Shown here: piece by piece, positions 7,336-15,956 of the stretch
Layout of the letters: each line of letters opens with the position of its first letter
Numbering within the stretch: position 1 is the stretch's first letter
From: Gammaproteobacteria bacterium
Lineage (GTDB): Bacteria > Pseudomonadota > Gammaproteobacteria > Pseudomonadales > Halieaceae
Assembly (NCBI GenBank): GCA_030427335.1
Contig: JAUHWV010000006.1
Span: 1 to 37,301 of the forward strand
Length of the DNA: 37,301 bases
Direction: 5' to 3'
The notes under the pieces: generated by a model
Database searches by the model: none
What the model was told of the DNA's origin: nothing
Seen by the model: only the letters and a program-made list of their open reading frames with translations
Translations under genes and position numbers: made by a program

Positions 7336-8901
7336 ATGCCTCATATTTCGGTGACTGCCGCCATGACACCACACAAGCCCGCGCTGATTATGGCGAGTTC
7401 GGGTCGCACGGTTTCTTATCAGGAATTCGACCGCAACACCAATCGAGTTGCCCAAGCCTTCAGAACATTGGGTATTCACTCGGGCGATCACGTCGCCTTG
7501 ATGATGGAAAACAACGCGCATTTTTTGGAATTGTGCTGGGGAGCCTATCGTTCGGGGGTCGTTTTTACACCCATTAGTACGCATCTCAAGGCAGACGAAA
7601 TCGCTTATATTTTGCAGAATTGCGAGGCGAAACTGTTTGTGGTCGGAGCTACTTTGCGCGCATCGGCCGAGGCGCTACTGCAAGTAGAAACTGACGTGAC
7701 GTATCGCTATATGTTTGGAGGCGTTGGCCCCGGCTACGATTCGTGGGAAGAACTCTTGGATAAGATGCCTGATACCCCCATTGATGACCAACAAAAGGGC
7801 GCGGCCATGCTCTATTCGTCTGGAACTACGGGTAAACCTAAAGGCGTTTTTGCGCCGCCTGCGGATACGGCGTTTGACTCTCCTCATGCGCTCAGTACAA
7901 CACTCGGCGCCGCTTTTGGGTTTGGTGAAGAAGCCGTTTATTTGAGCCCCGCGCCGCTCTATCACGCAGCGCCACTTCACTACTGCATGATGACTCAGGA
8001 TATGGGGGGCACCGTCGTTGTGCTTGAGAAGTTCGATGCGCAGGCCTCGCTGGCCGCGATTGAGCGCTATCAGATTACCCACAGTCAATGGGTGCCAATC
8101 ATGTTTGTGCGTATGCTGAAATTGGATCCGGAGGTACGAAGTCAATACGACTTGAGTTCACACCGATTTGCGATCCACGCTGCGGCCCCGTGTCCCGTTG
8201 AAGTCAAACAACAGATGATAGATTGGTGGGGCCCGATCATTGTGGAGTACTACGCCGCGAGTGAGAGTATCGGTGCCACGTTAATTACTTCCCCAGAGTG
8301 GTTGAGCCATCGAGGTTCAGTGGGGCGCCCCATGAACGGTAAACTTCATGTCCTAGATGAGGCAGGCGAGGAGCTGGGCCCGAACGAGATTGGCACGATT
8401 TATTTTGAAATCGGCGAGTTCGCCGCTTCGCGCTTCGAATACTACAAGGAACCGGCCAAAACCGCTGAGGCCTATCTCAACGACTCACTTGCCACTACCG
8501 GCGACGTTGGCTACGTCGATGAAGAGGGTTATCTGTACCTGACGGACCGCAAGCACTTCATGATTATCTCGGGTGGGGTCAACATTTATCCACAAGAGAT
8601 TGAGAACACCTTGATCAATCACGGGCGTGTTGCAGATGTGGCGGTGTTTGGCATACCGGACGAAGAGTTCGGCGAGCGTGTTCATGCTGTGGTTGAGCCC
8701 GAAAATTGGGTTGATGCTACAGATGAAGTCGCTCTGGAGTTGCTTGAGTGGTTGCGTGAACGCCTGTCACACATTAAGGTGCCAAAAGCGATCGACTTTA
8801 TGGAAAAGCTGCCGCGTATGGATAACGGCAAGCTCTACAAGCGTCACCTAGTGGACGCCTACAAGGCCGCGGCGCGTGACGACGCCAAATCCTCCGACTG
8901 A
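7336..8901 (+). CDS. Acyl-CoA synthetase (AMP-binding, ANL superfamily)
   Basis: This 521-residue adenylate-forming ligase would activate a carboxylic acid to its CoA thioester with ATP. The phosphate-binding loop is YSSGTTGKPKG at residues 160-170, the hinge and A8 region is TGDVGYVDEEGYLYLTDR, and the catalytic lysine is Lys499 in NGKLYKR. I start at ATG 7336, next to AAGGAAGAG; a GTG one codon upstream is also in frame. The acid is not predictable from sequence alone. The gene is followed at once by a lipase gene, so activation of released fatty acids is plausible. It is one of two such synthetases in the window, and they differ in length and motifs. Confidence 0.88.
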   Translation: MPHISVTAAMTPHKPALIMASSGRTVSYQEFDRNTNRVAQAFRTLGIHSGDHVALMMENNAHFLELCWGAYRSGVVFTPISTHLKADEIAYILQNCEAKLFVVGATLRASAEALLQVETDVTYRYMFGGVGPGYDSWEELLDKMPDTPIDDQQKGAAMLYSSGTTGKPKGVFAPPADTAFDSPHALSTTLGAAFGFGEEAVYLSPAPLYHAAPLHYCMMTQDMGGTVVVLEKFDAQASLAAIERYQITHSQWVPIMFVRMLKLDPEVRSQYDLSSHRFAIHAAAPCPVEVKQQMIDWWGPIIVEYYAASESIGATLITSPEWLSHRGSVGRPMNGKLHVLDEAGEELGPNEIGTIYFEIGEFAASRFEYYKEPAKTAEAYLNDSLATTGDVGYVDEEGYLYLTDRKHFMIISGGVNIYPQEIENTLINHGRVADVAVFGIPDEEFGERVHAVVEPENWVDATDEVALELLEWLRERLSHIKVPKAIDFMEKLPRMDNGKLYKRHLVDAYKAAARDDAKSSD

Positions 8902-8911
8902 GACCCTCTTT

Positions 8912-10435
8912 ATGAGCAAAGCGTCAGAATTGAAAGAACTAGAAGGGCGATTGGATCAAGCGGAATCCTACACGCAATGGTCAGAGGCCGCATTACGACA
9001 CGACGAAATCTCGGGTGCGCTGCGCTGGCGGCAAAGGGATCAGTCCAGTCGCTACGATTACGCTCAAATTCGCTTGCGACTGGATCGTCTTCGTGCACTC
9101 AGAGTAAAGCAGGACTACCAAGGGTTACTATTCACCTTGAACGAGGGTATCCACGGCAACATGGGTGGTATGGGGCGCGGCAGTCTTTACCAGCGTGCCA
9201 AATTTGGGACGAAAACCTTAATTGAGCAGTACATAGAAGAAATATGCGATTCGCTGGTAACGCTTGCGGAGCTCGATGATTCCATCATCGGCATCAACGA
9301 AAAGCTCGATTTTTTCTACAGAGCGAACATTTGCTACGGTAGATCGGCGCTGATGCTGAGTGGCGGCGGTGTCTTGGGCTTTTATCATATGGGGGTCGTA
9401 AAAACGCTTGTTGATCAGCGTCTGTTGCCGCGCGTGATTTCAGGCTCCAGTGCGGGCTCGCTCGTGGCGGGCATCATCGGTACACACAACGATGCCGAGC
9501 TCGAGGCGTTCTACACACCGAGTTTGGTGCGCAACGAGGCCGAGCAGGAGGCCTCAGTGCTGGCACGCTTGTTCGGTAGCGGGGGGCAGATTGATATCAC
9601 TGAACTTCGAGATATCATTGCTCGATTGATCCCTGACTTGACCTTTCAAGAGGCTTATCACCTGACGGGGCGTCAAATCAGCATCACGGTGGCGCCTGCC
9701 GAGCCCCATCAGCGGTCCCGCTTGCTTAACGCTATCACCTCACCGAATGTCTTTATTCGCTCCGCCGTGGAAGCCTCCTGCGCTGTGCCGGGGGTTTTTC
9801 CACCGGTTATGCTCATGGCTAAGAACGTGCACGGCGAAGCTCAGCCTTATTTGCCGTCAAGACGCTGGGTCGATGGTTCGATTGCGGATGATCTTCCCGC
9901 TAAACGTTTGTCGCGTTTGTACAGCACAAACCACTTCATCGTTAGTATGATCAATCCGCTCATCACACCTTTCTTGAATCCACAGGGATCGGAAAACCGG
10001 TCGCGTTTGCGTAAAGCCTTGGGTGAGTTGGGAGTCGGCGTTTCCCGTGAGGTACTTAATTTTTATCGGGGTATCGTACAAAAAGACGGAGAGCGATGGC
10101 CGCGCCTTAATCTGCTGGTAAACGGCGTGCACAGCTTAATCGACCAAGATTACAGCGGTGATGTGAATATCGTGCCCAAGTTCCGCTGGTACAACCCGAG
10201 TAAGTTGATCTCGCATTTATCTGAGGAAGAACTTTTAGATCTGATGCACGCGGGTGAGCAGGCGACCTATCCACACGTCGAGACGATCCGAACGTGCACG
10301 CGCATATCTCGGCTCATGGAAGAGATCTTAGAGCGCTTCGAATCCGGTGATCTGAAGCCGAAATCCCTTGTAAAAAGGCCGAGAATGGCGAGGCGGCGTC
10401 CGCCACCTCGCGTCGTTAAGACGAAAGCCGCCTAG
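8912..10435 (+). CDS. DUF3336-patatin-like phospholipase/lipase
   Basis: This 507-residue protein has an N-terminal DUF3336-type region (about residues 10-140) followed by a patatin domain. The oxyanion-hole loop is GGGVLGF at residues 151-157. The nucleophile is Ser180 in GSSAG and the catalytic Asp is Asp321 in WVDGS, giving the patatin Ser-Asp dyad. This pairing is known from yeast Tgl3/4/5 and plant SDP1 triacylglycerol lipases and from many bacterial homologues. I start at ATG 8912 (MSKASELKELEGR); an in-frame ATG at 8876 would overlap the synthetase gene and adds 12 unlikely residues. The C-terminus is basic and Pro/Arg-rich. Its 3' end overlaps the convergent kinase gene by 4 bp. It probably releases fatty acids for the adjacent synthetase. 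Confidence 0.87.
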   Translation: MSKASELKELEGRLDQAESYTQWSEAALRHDEISGALRWRQRDQSSRYDYAQIRLRLDRLRALRVKQDYQGLLFTLNEGIHGNMGGMGRGSLYQRAKFGTKTLIEQYIEEICDSLVTLAELDDSIIGINEKLDFFYRANICYGRSALMLSGGGVLGFYHMGVVKTLVDQRLLPRVISGSSAGSLVAGIIGTHNDAELEAFYTPSLVRNEAEQEASVLARLFGSGGQIDITELRDIIARLIPDLTFQEAYHLTGRQISITVAPAEPHQRSRLLNAITSPNVFIRSAVEASCAVPGVFPPVMLMAKNVHGEAQPYLPSRRWVDGSIADDLPAKRLSRLYSTNHFIVSMINPLITPFLNPQGSENRSRLRKALGELGVGVSREVLNFYRGIVQKDGERWPRLNLLVNGVHSLIDQDYSGDVNIVPKFRWYNPSKLISHLSEEELLDLMHAGEQATYPHVETIRTCTRISRLMEEILERFESGDLKPKSLVKRPRMARRRPPPRVVKTKAA

Positions 10436-11457
10436 CGGCTTTTGATCAGATTCACGCCCATAGCGGCGAGCGGGTAGACGAGCTCGCCGCGCGCGTCGGC
10501 TTCGGCGCTCGAAGCGGTTCCGATTTGGGCTCGTTTACGGATACCCTGGACAATCGCGGCCAGTCGGAACAGCGAGAAGATCAGGTAAAAATCCCAATTG
10601 TCGATATGCGTCCGACCCGTCCGTTCGCAGTACTTGGCAATGTACTCTTCGTTACTGGGAATACCCCAGTCGGCGCGGTTAATATCGCTCAGGCCCTGCA
10701 TAGTTCCGGTTGATGGTAGCATCCAAGCCATGCACTGATTAGCCAAATCGGCCAAGGGGTGCCCTAACGTTGAAAGTTCCCAGTCAAGCAGCGCGATCAC
10801 CTCGGGCTTGTCGGAGTGAAACATCATGTTATCGAGTCGGTAATCGCCGTGCACAAGGGAAACGGTGCCGTCGTCTTCGGGCATGTTGTCGACCAAGTAT
10901 TTCATTAGCGTTTCCATATCCGCTATGGTGTCCATCTCGGATGCGCGGTACTGTTTGCTCCAGCGGCTGACTTGGCGCTCAAAATAGTTGCCGGGGCGAC
11001 CGAAATCACTCAGGCCTACGGCGTCTACATCGACATTGTGGAGCGCCGCAAGTGTCGCGTTCATCGAATCATAAATTCCAGCGCGCTCTTCTTTTGTAGC
11101 GATCTCGGGTAGTGTTGGATCCCACAAAATGCGACCCTCTTTATATTCCATTACGTAAAACATAGAGCCAATGACGGACTCGTCTTCGCATAGAACATAG
11201 GTCTTAGGCACCGGAACATCGGTATCGGCTAATGCGCTGATAACTCGAAATTCTCGATCTACCGCGTGCGCAGATGCGAGTAACTCTCCTAAGGGTTTTC
11301 GTCTAAGCACGTAGTGGTTTCCCTGGCTGGAGAGCTTGAAAGTGGGGTTAGATTGGCCCCCAGCAAATTTCTCGGCGCTCAAGTCATCGCGAATTTGTGG
11401 GATAAATTTCTGCAGGTACTCGCCCAACTTTTGGGTGTCTATAGTCTGATTACTCAT
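10432..11457 (-). CDS. APH-family phosphotransferase, ACAD10/11 kinase-domain type
   Basis: This 341-residue aminoglycoside-phosphotransferase-fold kinase closely matches the kinase domain fused to acyl-CoA dehydrogenase in human ACAD10/ACAD11. The catalytic loop is HGDYRLDNMMF with Asp205 as base, and the metal-binding motif is LDWELSTLGHPLADLA. The N-terminal signature GGQSNPTFKL and LRRKPLGELLASAHAVDREF are also typical. In ACAD10/11 and in bacterial LvaA, these kinases phosphorylate 4-hydroxyacyl-CoA so that a dehydrogenase-like partner can eliminate the phosphate. I start at ATG 11457, with GGAC upstream; a TTG six codons earlier is possible. Free acyl-CoA dehydrogenase and synthetase genes lie nearby. 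Antibiotic resistance is unlikely. Confidence 0.85.
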   Translation of the reverse strand: MSNQTIDTQKLGEYLQKFIPQIRDDLSAEKFAGGQSNPTFKLSSQGNHYVLRRKPLGELLASAHAVDREFRVISALADTDVPVPKTYVLCEDESVIGSMFYVMEYKEGRILWDPTLPEIATKEERAGIYDSMNATLAALHNVDVDAVGLSDFGRPGNYFERQVSRWSKQYRASEMDTIADMETLMKYLVDNMPEDDGTVSLVHGDYRLDNMMFHSDKPEVIALLDWELSTLGHPLADLANQCMAWMLPSTGTMQGLSDINRADWGIPSNEEYIAKYCERTGRTHIDNWDFYLIFSLFRLAAIVQGIRKRAQIGTASSAEADARGELVYPLAAMGVNLIKSR

Positions 11458-11601
11458 GGTTTGTCCAACGTTCAAAGAGGCCTGAGTTTAGCACCGAGTT
11501 AAGGAGTCAAGTAAAGACTTGAACCGAATTTTTTGCTCTCCGAGCGTTGCAGAGGTGCGAGTACGTGGCTATGCTCGGTGTCAAAATAATAGGAGGCAGA
11601 T

Positions 11602-13293
11602 GTGTTTGACGTTCTAGATCAGGTTTGGACAGAGTGGACGGGAGAAGGTGGCCCATTTGAGATAGTAGAGCGCCCGATACATGGGGTGTCGCAACGCGAT
11701 TTTAAGGCCGCGCCGCCCAACTTGCGGGCATTCTGGCTAGCTACGGAAGCGCATGGAGAAAGAGATTATTTGGTCTACCAGGATGAACGATTCACCTACG
11801 CTAATGCGCATGATCTAACCCGCCGTATAGCGAATTTTATGGTGTCTCAGGGTATTGGCTCAGGGGATCGAGTAGCCATTGCGATGCGAAATTACCCCGA
11901 ATATATGCTCATTTATTGGGCCACAGTCTCGATTGGTGCTTGTGTTGTCGGGATGAACGCTTGGTGGGTCGAGGATGAGATGGCCTATGCGCTTGAGGAT
12001 TCCTCGCCCAAGCTGATCTTTGCCGACACGGAGCGGCTTGCTCGCTTGCGAAACTTGTCTCCACGGTTTGCTGAGGTTCCCGTCGTCGGGGTCCGTTTGG
12101 CTCAATCGGAATCAAATGTCGTTGATTTTAGTGCCGTTCTAGAGTCGCCCTCGGAATGGCCAGAGGCGTCGATCGATCCCGATCAGGATGCCTGTATTTT
12201 TTATACATCAGGTACCACCGGTCGGCCAAAGGGCGCGCAGCTGACGCATCGAAGTTGCATTGCCAATGCGCTGAATATGGTATTTATGACAGGGGTGCAA
12301 ACGGAAGCCCTGAGGCGGATCCGAGATGAGGCGCCAGCGGCGCCTGCCGGTGCGCCCGTTGCGCTGGTAGCGACTCCGCTGTTTCATGTCACGGCAAATA
12401 ACTGCGTCGCGTATCTTGCTACCTTGGCGGGTGGTACCTTAGTGCACATGTACAAGTGGGACGTCGTCGAAGCCATGCGTCTGATAGAGCGTGAACGGGT
12501 CACCGCGCTTAGTGCGGTTCCCGTTATGTCGCGCGAGATCATCTTGCATCCTGACTTTAGGAAGTATGACTTATCTAGCTTACAGACGATGGGCGGCGGT
12601 GGTGCGGCGCTCCAGCCGGACCTAGTGCATAAGATTGACCAAGAAATGAGCCAAGCGAAACCGAATACCGGCTACGGTATGACGGAGACCTCGGGCATCA
12701 TTACCTCCTTGGGCGCTGAGTTCTTCGTCGCTAAACCTGCGAGTTGCGGTCGAGCCGTGCCTACACTGGAAGCGAAATGTGTAGACGAGCAGGGTAATAA
12801 GCTCGGTAGCGGGCAGATTGGTGAGCTCTGGGTGCGTGGATCAAATGTGATCAAGGGGTATTTAAATAGGCCCGAGGCGACAGCTGAATCTTTGACAGAT
12901 GGCTGGTTGCACACGGGCGATGTGGCCTTTATGGATGATGACGGCTGTATATTTTTGGTCGATCGCGCCAAGGACATGGTGATTCGCGGTGGCGAGAACG
13001 TCTACTGTGCTGAGGTCGAAAATGCCGTGTTTTCGCATGAGGCGGTAGCAGAGTGTGCCGTCTTCGCGGTGCCGGATGACCGGCTGGGTGAGGAGGTGGG
13101 CGCCGCCGTCTACCTGAGGCCCGGACGCAGCATAGCAGCAGATGAGCTGAGAGCTTTTGTGGGAGGACAGTTGGCGCCGTTTAAAGTGCCGCGCCACATT
13201 TGGTTCGTTAACGAGCCTTTGCCGCGCAACGCCAACGGGAAGTTTTTGAAGCGAACGCTTCAAGAGATCTTGCCTTTGGATCAAACGGCCTAG
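11602..13293 (+). CDS. Acyl-CoA synthetase (AMP-binding, ANL superfamily)
   Basis: This 563-residue adenylate-forming CoA ligase is distinct from the one at 7336. The phosphate loop is YTSGTTGRPKG at residues 201-211. An A5-type motif, TGYGMTETSG, a TGDVAFMDDDGCIFLVDR hinge region and the catalytic Lys547 (NANGKFLKR) are all present. The start is GTG at 11602, supported by AGGAGG five bases upstream; the overlapping ATG at 11600 runs into a stop at once. It diverges from the ACAD10/11-type kinase gene across about 144 bp. The substrate is unknown; the branched or hydroxy-acid setting of the cluster is the only clue. Alternatives are a general fatty-acyl or aryl-acid CoA ligase. Confidence 0.88.
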   Translation: MFDVLDQVWTEWTGEGGPFEIVERPIHGVSQRDFKAAPPNLRAFWLATEAHGERDYLVYQDERFTYANAHDLTRRIANFMVSQGIGSGDRVAIAMRNYPEYMLIYWATVSIGACVVGMNAWWVEDEMAYALEDSSPKLIFADTERLARLRNLSPRFAEVPVVGVRLAQSESNVVDFSAVLESPSEWPEASIDPDQDACIFYTSGTTGRPKGAQLTHRSCIANALNMVFMTGVQTEALRRIRDEAPAAPAGAPVALVATPLFHVTANNCVAYLATLAGGTLVHMYKWDVVEAMRLIERERVTALSAVPVMSREIILHPDFRKYDLSSLQTMGGGGAALQPDLVHKIDQEMSQAKPNTGYGMTETSGIITSLGAEFFVAKPASCGRAVPTLEAKCVDEQGNKLGSGQIGELWVRGSNVIKGYLNRPEATAESLTDGWLHTGDVAFMDDDGCIFLVDRAKDMVIRGGENVYCAEVENAVFSHEAVAECAVFAVPDDRLGEEVGAAVYLRPGRSIAADELRAFVGGQLAPFKVPRHIWFVNEPLPRNANGKFLKRTLQEILPLDQTA

Positions 13294-13304
13294 AACCGGC
13301 GTGC

Positions 13305-13323
13305 TGGGGTGCTTTGCACCCCA
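13305..13323. terminator. Strong hairpin without T tract between convergent genes
   Basis: GGGGTGC (13306-13312), a three-base TTT loop and GCACCCC (13316-13322) form a perfect stem, extended by one T-A pair. It lies 12 bp after the synthetase stop and between two convergent genes, which suits a transcription stop or mRNA 3'-end stabiliser. Neither strand has a T run after it, so it is not a classical intrinsic terminator. Confidence 0.45.
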
Positions 13324-13427
13324 TGAGCCTCGCCCGTGCTATCTTGCTATCGAGCCGAACCACCGCGAGTACGCCCTCACCAGTCCGGCACAGCAGCCGT
13401 TTAACGCCCGAGTCAACTGCAGGTCTG

Positions 13428-14432
13428 TTAAAGCCCCTTGCGATACGTGTAAGGTGTTACCCCAGTCCAAGTTTTAAAAGCTCGGATAAAAGCACTCGAC
13501 TCGGAAAAGCCCGTGCGATAGGCAATTTCTTCGATGGAAAGCCCGCGCTTACCCAATAGGTGTAGGGCGTAATCGCGGCGCATAAAACTTTTTAATTCGC
13601 TAAACGACGTACCCTCGGCATCCAGCCGCCGCCGCAGTGTTTGCGGGTGAATATCAAGGGCCCGTGCCACCGTCGACAGCTCGGGTGGCTCGGTTAGATT
13701 GCGGCGCAACAGTTCGTAGACGCGACCAGACCAGCCACTGGAAGCATGCGATTGGGTCAGCATTATGAGTGTGGGGTGTCTCAGGTAGTGTCTGAGAGAC
13801 AGCGAGGTTTGTTCGATATCCACCGTAAGCGCTTTTCGATTGAGTTTTACTCGGGAGCAATCGCTAAAGCCCACTGGGGCTCCCAAAAACATGCGGTGAT
13901 AATCGGATTGGCTGAAGCGCGCGGGCGCTAACAGTTCGACACTTTGAATCGGTACAAAAGCGTTTCCCAGCCAGCTCAAATAGCGATGACAGTTAAACAA
14001 AATAGTGTGAGCGAGATAGCCGCTATTGGGATTATCTGCCGATTGGTTTGGCTTGAGCGTGAGCGTGACTGACCGTGTGTCGGTTTTTAAATCAAGCGAG
14101 ATATCAAAATCGAACAGCCGGTAGTAGCGACAAAAGCGCTGCAATGCATCCAGTACCGTTCCCGCGCCTATGGTCGCATGGCACATCATTTCCCAAGTGC
14201 CCAAGGGGAGAGGTTTGACGTGGTAGCCCAATGACTCATCGTACATGGCACGCATCGTATGCGACTGTAGATCGGCAAATCGCTCCATCGAAATTCGGGC
14301 GTCTTGCTCGAGCAGTAGACGCGGTGAAATGCGATTTTGAATGAGCAACTGGTTCGGGTCGAGGCCTGCCGCCACGGTATTGGCTAAGGTCGCCCTAACA
14401 AAGTCGACGGAAATGGAGAGCTTTCTGAGCAT
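13428..14432 (-). CDS. AraC-family transcriptional regulator
   Basis: This 334-residue protein has an N-terminal ligand-binding domain of the arabinose-binding-like type found in OruR/ArgR-like AraC regulators (about residues 15-200). It ends in an AraC DNA-binding domain with two helix-turn-helix units at about 235-334. The second carries the family signature region (IEEIAYRTGFSESSAFIRAF, then TGVTPYTYRKG). It diverges from an acyl-CoA dehydrogenase gene, and the shared 122-bp spacer holds two copies of TCAATTTGT. The likely role is activation of the fatty or branched-acid genes to its right in response to a CoA ester or free acid. The effector is not predictable from sequence. Confidence 0.9.
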   Translation of the reverse strand: MLRKLSISVDFVRATLANTVAAGLDPNQLLIQNRISPRLLLEQDARISMERFADLQSHTMRAMYDESLGYHVKPLPLGTWEMMCHATIGAGTVLDALQRFCRYYRLFDFDISLDLKTDTRSVTLTLKPNQSADNPNSGYLAHTILFNCHRYLSWLGNAFVPIQSVELLAPARFSQSDYHRMFLGAPVGFSDCSRVKLNRKALTVDIEQTSLSLRHYLRHPTLIMLTQSHASSGWSGRVYELLRRNLTEPPELSTVARALDIHPQTLRRRLDAEGTSFSELKSFMRRDYALHLLGKRGLSIEEIAYRTGFSESSAFIRAFKTWTGVTPYTYRKGL

Positions 14433-14469
14433 CGGTTCACCACGAAAAACGCTATTATGTCACATCATG

Positions 14470-14492
14470 TCAATTTGTATGACTCAATTTGT
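14470..14492. promoter_or_regulatory. Direct repeat, candidate AraC-type operator
   Basis: TCAATTTGT occurs at 14470-14478 and again at 14484-14492, offset by 14 bp, between the divergent AraC regulator and acyl-CoA dehydrogenase genes. Related TGTCA/TGACT elements surround it. Tandem direct half-sites are typical for AraC-family regulators, so this is the best candidate site for the regulator encoded next to it. Binding is inferred, not shown. Confidence 0.5.
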
Positions 14493-14554
14493 CATTGTTA
14501 CCTGGCCGCCATGAACCTATTGTCGCTGTTCTGGAAAATCATTAGGAGATCTTT

Positions 14555-15730
14555 ATGTTACCTAGGTTATTTACCGAAGAGCAGGACATGTTTCGCGATG
14601 CGTATCGCAAGTTTTTAGCGGCAGAAATTGTTCCCCACATGGAGCGCTGGCGTGAGCAGGGTCGAGTCGACCGCAGTGCGTTTGAGGCGGCCGGTGCGCA
14701 GGGTTTCCTCATGGTGTGGCCAGAAGAGCGATTCGGCGGCATGGGCGATGAAGACTTCCGATTTGAGCAAGTCATTATCGAAGAGACCGCCTATGCGCGC
14801 TGTGGTGACTGGTATAATACGCTGCACTCGCGCTTGGTGGGTCCCTATTTCACCCGTTTTGGTAATGAAGAGCAGCAGAATCGGTTTTTACCCAAGGCGG
14901 TCAGGGGCGAGTGTATTCTGGCGATCGCGATGACAGAGCCGGACGCTGGAAGCGACTTGGCAGGGATGCGAACCACGGCGGTAGAGAAAGACGACCACTG
15001 GGTGTTAAATGGCTCTAAGACCTATATCTCCAACGGTATCAATGCCGATCTGGTATTTGTGGCGGCTAAAACCGACCCTGAGAATAACCCTCACCACATG
15101 ACGCTGTTCATGGTTGAGCGCGGGATGGAAGGTTTCGAGCGGGGGCGGAATCTGAAAAAGATGGGCTTGAAAGCCCAAGACACAGCCGAACTATTCTTTA
15201 ATGACGTTAAAGTCCCCAAGCAGAATGTACTCGGCGAGCCTGGGAAGGGGTTCATCTATTTGATGGAGGGCTTAGCTGAGGAACGGTTGATTGGTGCGGT
15301 AGGTTATCTAGCCGCAGCGCAGCTGTCTTGGGACCTAACCTACGATTACGTTAGACAGCGAAAAGTGTTTGGTAAGCCCCTAGCGAGCCACCAGAACACG
15401 CAATTTAAGATGGCCGAAATGCGAACCCAGCTCGATTTGGCGCAGACCTATGTTGATCAGTGCGTCGCGGCCTTTAATGGGGGTTGTTTAACCGCTGTCG
15501 ATGCAGCCAAAGCCAAGATGGTCACCAGTGAACTTCAAGTAGCCGCCGCCGATTTGGGTGTTCAGCTACACGGTGGCGCGGGTTACATGGATGAATATCC
15601 AATCAGTCGCCAGTTCACGGATGCTCGTATCTCGCCCATTTATGCGGGCACCTCTGAAGTTATGAAAATTATCATTTCGCGTGACTGTTTGTCTGACAAC
15701 TATGTGCCGTTCAACACTCGAAATTTTTAA
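14555..15730 (+). CDS. Acyl-CoA dehydrogenase
   Basis: This 391-residue FAD enzyme shows the standard three-domain dehydrogenase fold. The flavin-binding motifs are AIAMTEPDAGSDLAGM and WVLNGSKTYISNG, and the C-terminal signature is QLHGGAGYMDEYPISR. The usual medium/short-chain base (Glu of YEGT) is replaced by Ala in YAGTSEVM. Glu242/Glu243 in LAEERLIG lies where isovaleryl- and long-chain dehydrogenases keep the base, so this is an IVD/LCAD-type active site. The ribosome site AGGAG precedes the ATG. It could oxidise branched or long acyl-CoAs, or act as the dehydrogenase partner of the ACAD10/11-type kinase at 10432. The AraC gene diverges from it and probably regulates it. Confidence 0.92.
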   Translation: MLPRLFTEEQDMFRDAYRKFLAAEIVPHMERWREQGRVDRSAFEAAGAQGFLMVWPEERFGGMGDEDFRFEQVIIEETAYARCGDWYNTLHSRLVGPYFTRFGNEEQQNRFLPKAVRGECILAIAMTEPDAGSDLAGMRTTAVEKDDHWVLNGSKTYISNGINADLVFVAAKTDPENNPHHMTLFMVERGMEGFERGRNLKKMGLKAQDTAELFFNDVKVPKQNVLGEPGKGFIYLMEGLAEERLIGAVGYLAAAQLSWDLTYDYVRQRKVFGKPLASHQNTQFKMAEMRTQLDLAQTYVDQCVAAFNGGCLTAVDAAKAKMVTSELQVAAADLGVQLHGGAGYMDEYPISRQFTDARISPIYAGTSEVMKIIISRDCLSDNYVPFNTRNF

Positions 15731-15934
15731 ATTAGAGAGCGAATGCCAGTGAAGGTTCGTGATCAAGCGCAGAATGACGTAGGGCAGTGTTTTTGTTAAC
15801 GGCCAAACACCGATCGTCCCTACCCAGTTTTGGAGTTAGAGCGCGCAGAGCGCTTTCGGTATGATGGGTGTTGGTTATAGGAATGCGGCGTGCACTCGCC
15901 TGTATGGCATTATTTGCACCCAGCTAAGTTAAAG

Positions 15935-15956
15935 TAAGGTAAGGTAAGGGGAAAGT
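15935..15956 (+). repeat. Triple TAAGG tandem repeat at a ribosome site
   Basis: Three perfect copies of TAAGG (15935-15939, 15940-15944, 15945-15949) are followed by GGAAAGT and the ATG of the CaiB/BaiF gene at 15957. Each unit resembles a Shine-Dalgarno core, so the array sits exactly where ribosome binding for this gene is set. Copy-number change would alter the spacing of the usable site. Confidence 0.6.

Noticed and set aside
10432-11457. Aminoglycoside resistance gene
   Set aside because: The APH fold is present, but the motifs and neighbours are those of ACAD10/11-type acyl-CoA-linked kinases.
15838-15856. Short hairpin between the dehydrogenase and racemase genes
   Set aside because: The stem is about 7 bp with one G-T pair and only three T residues at the end, too weak to call a terminator. 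The rest of the 226-bp gap shows nothing else apart from the TAAGG repeats.
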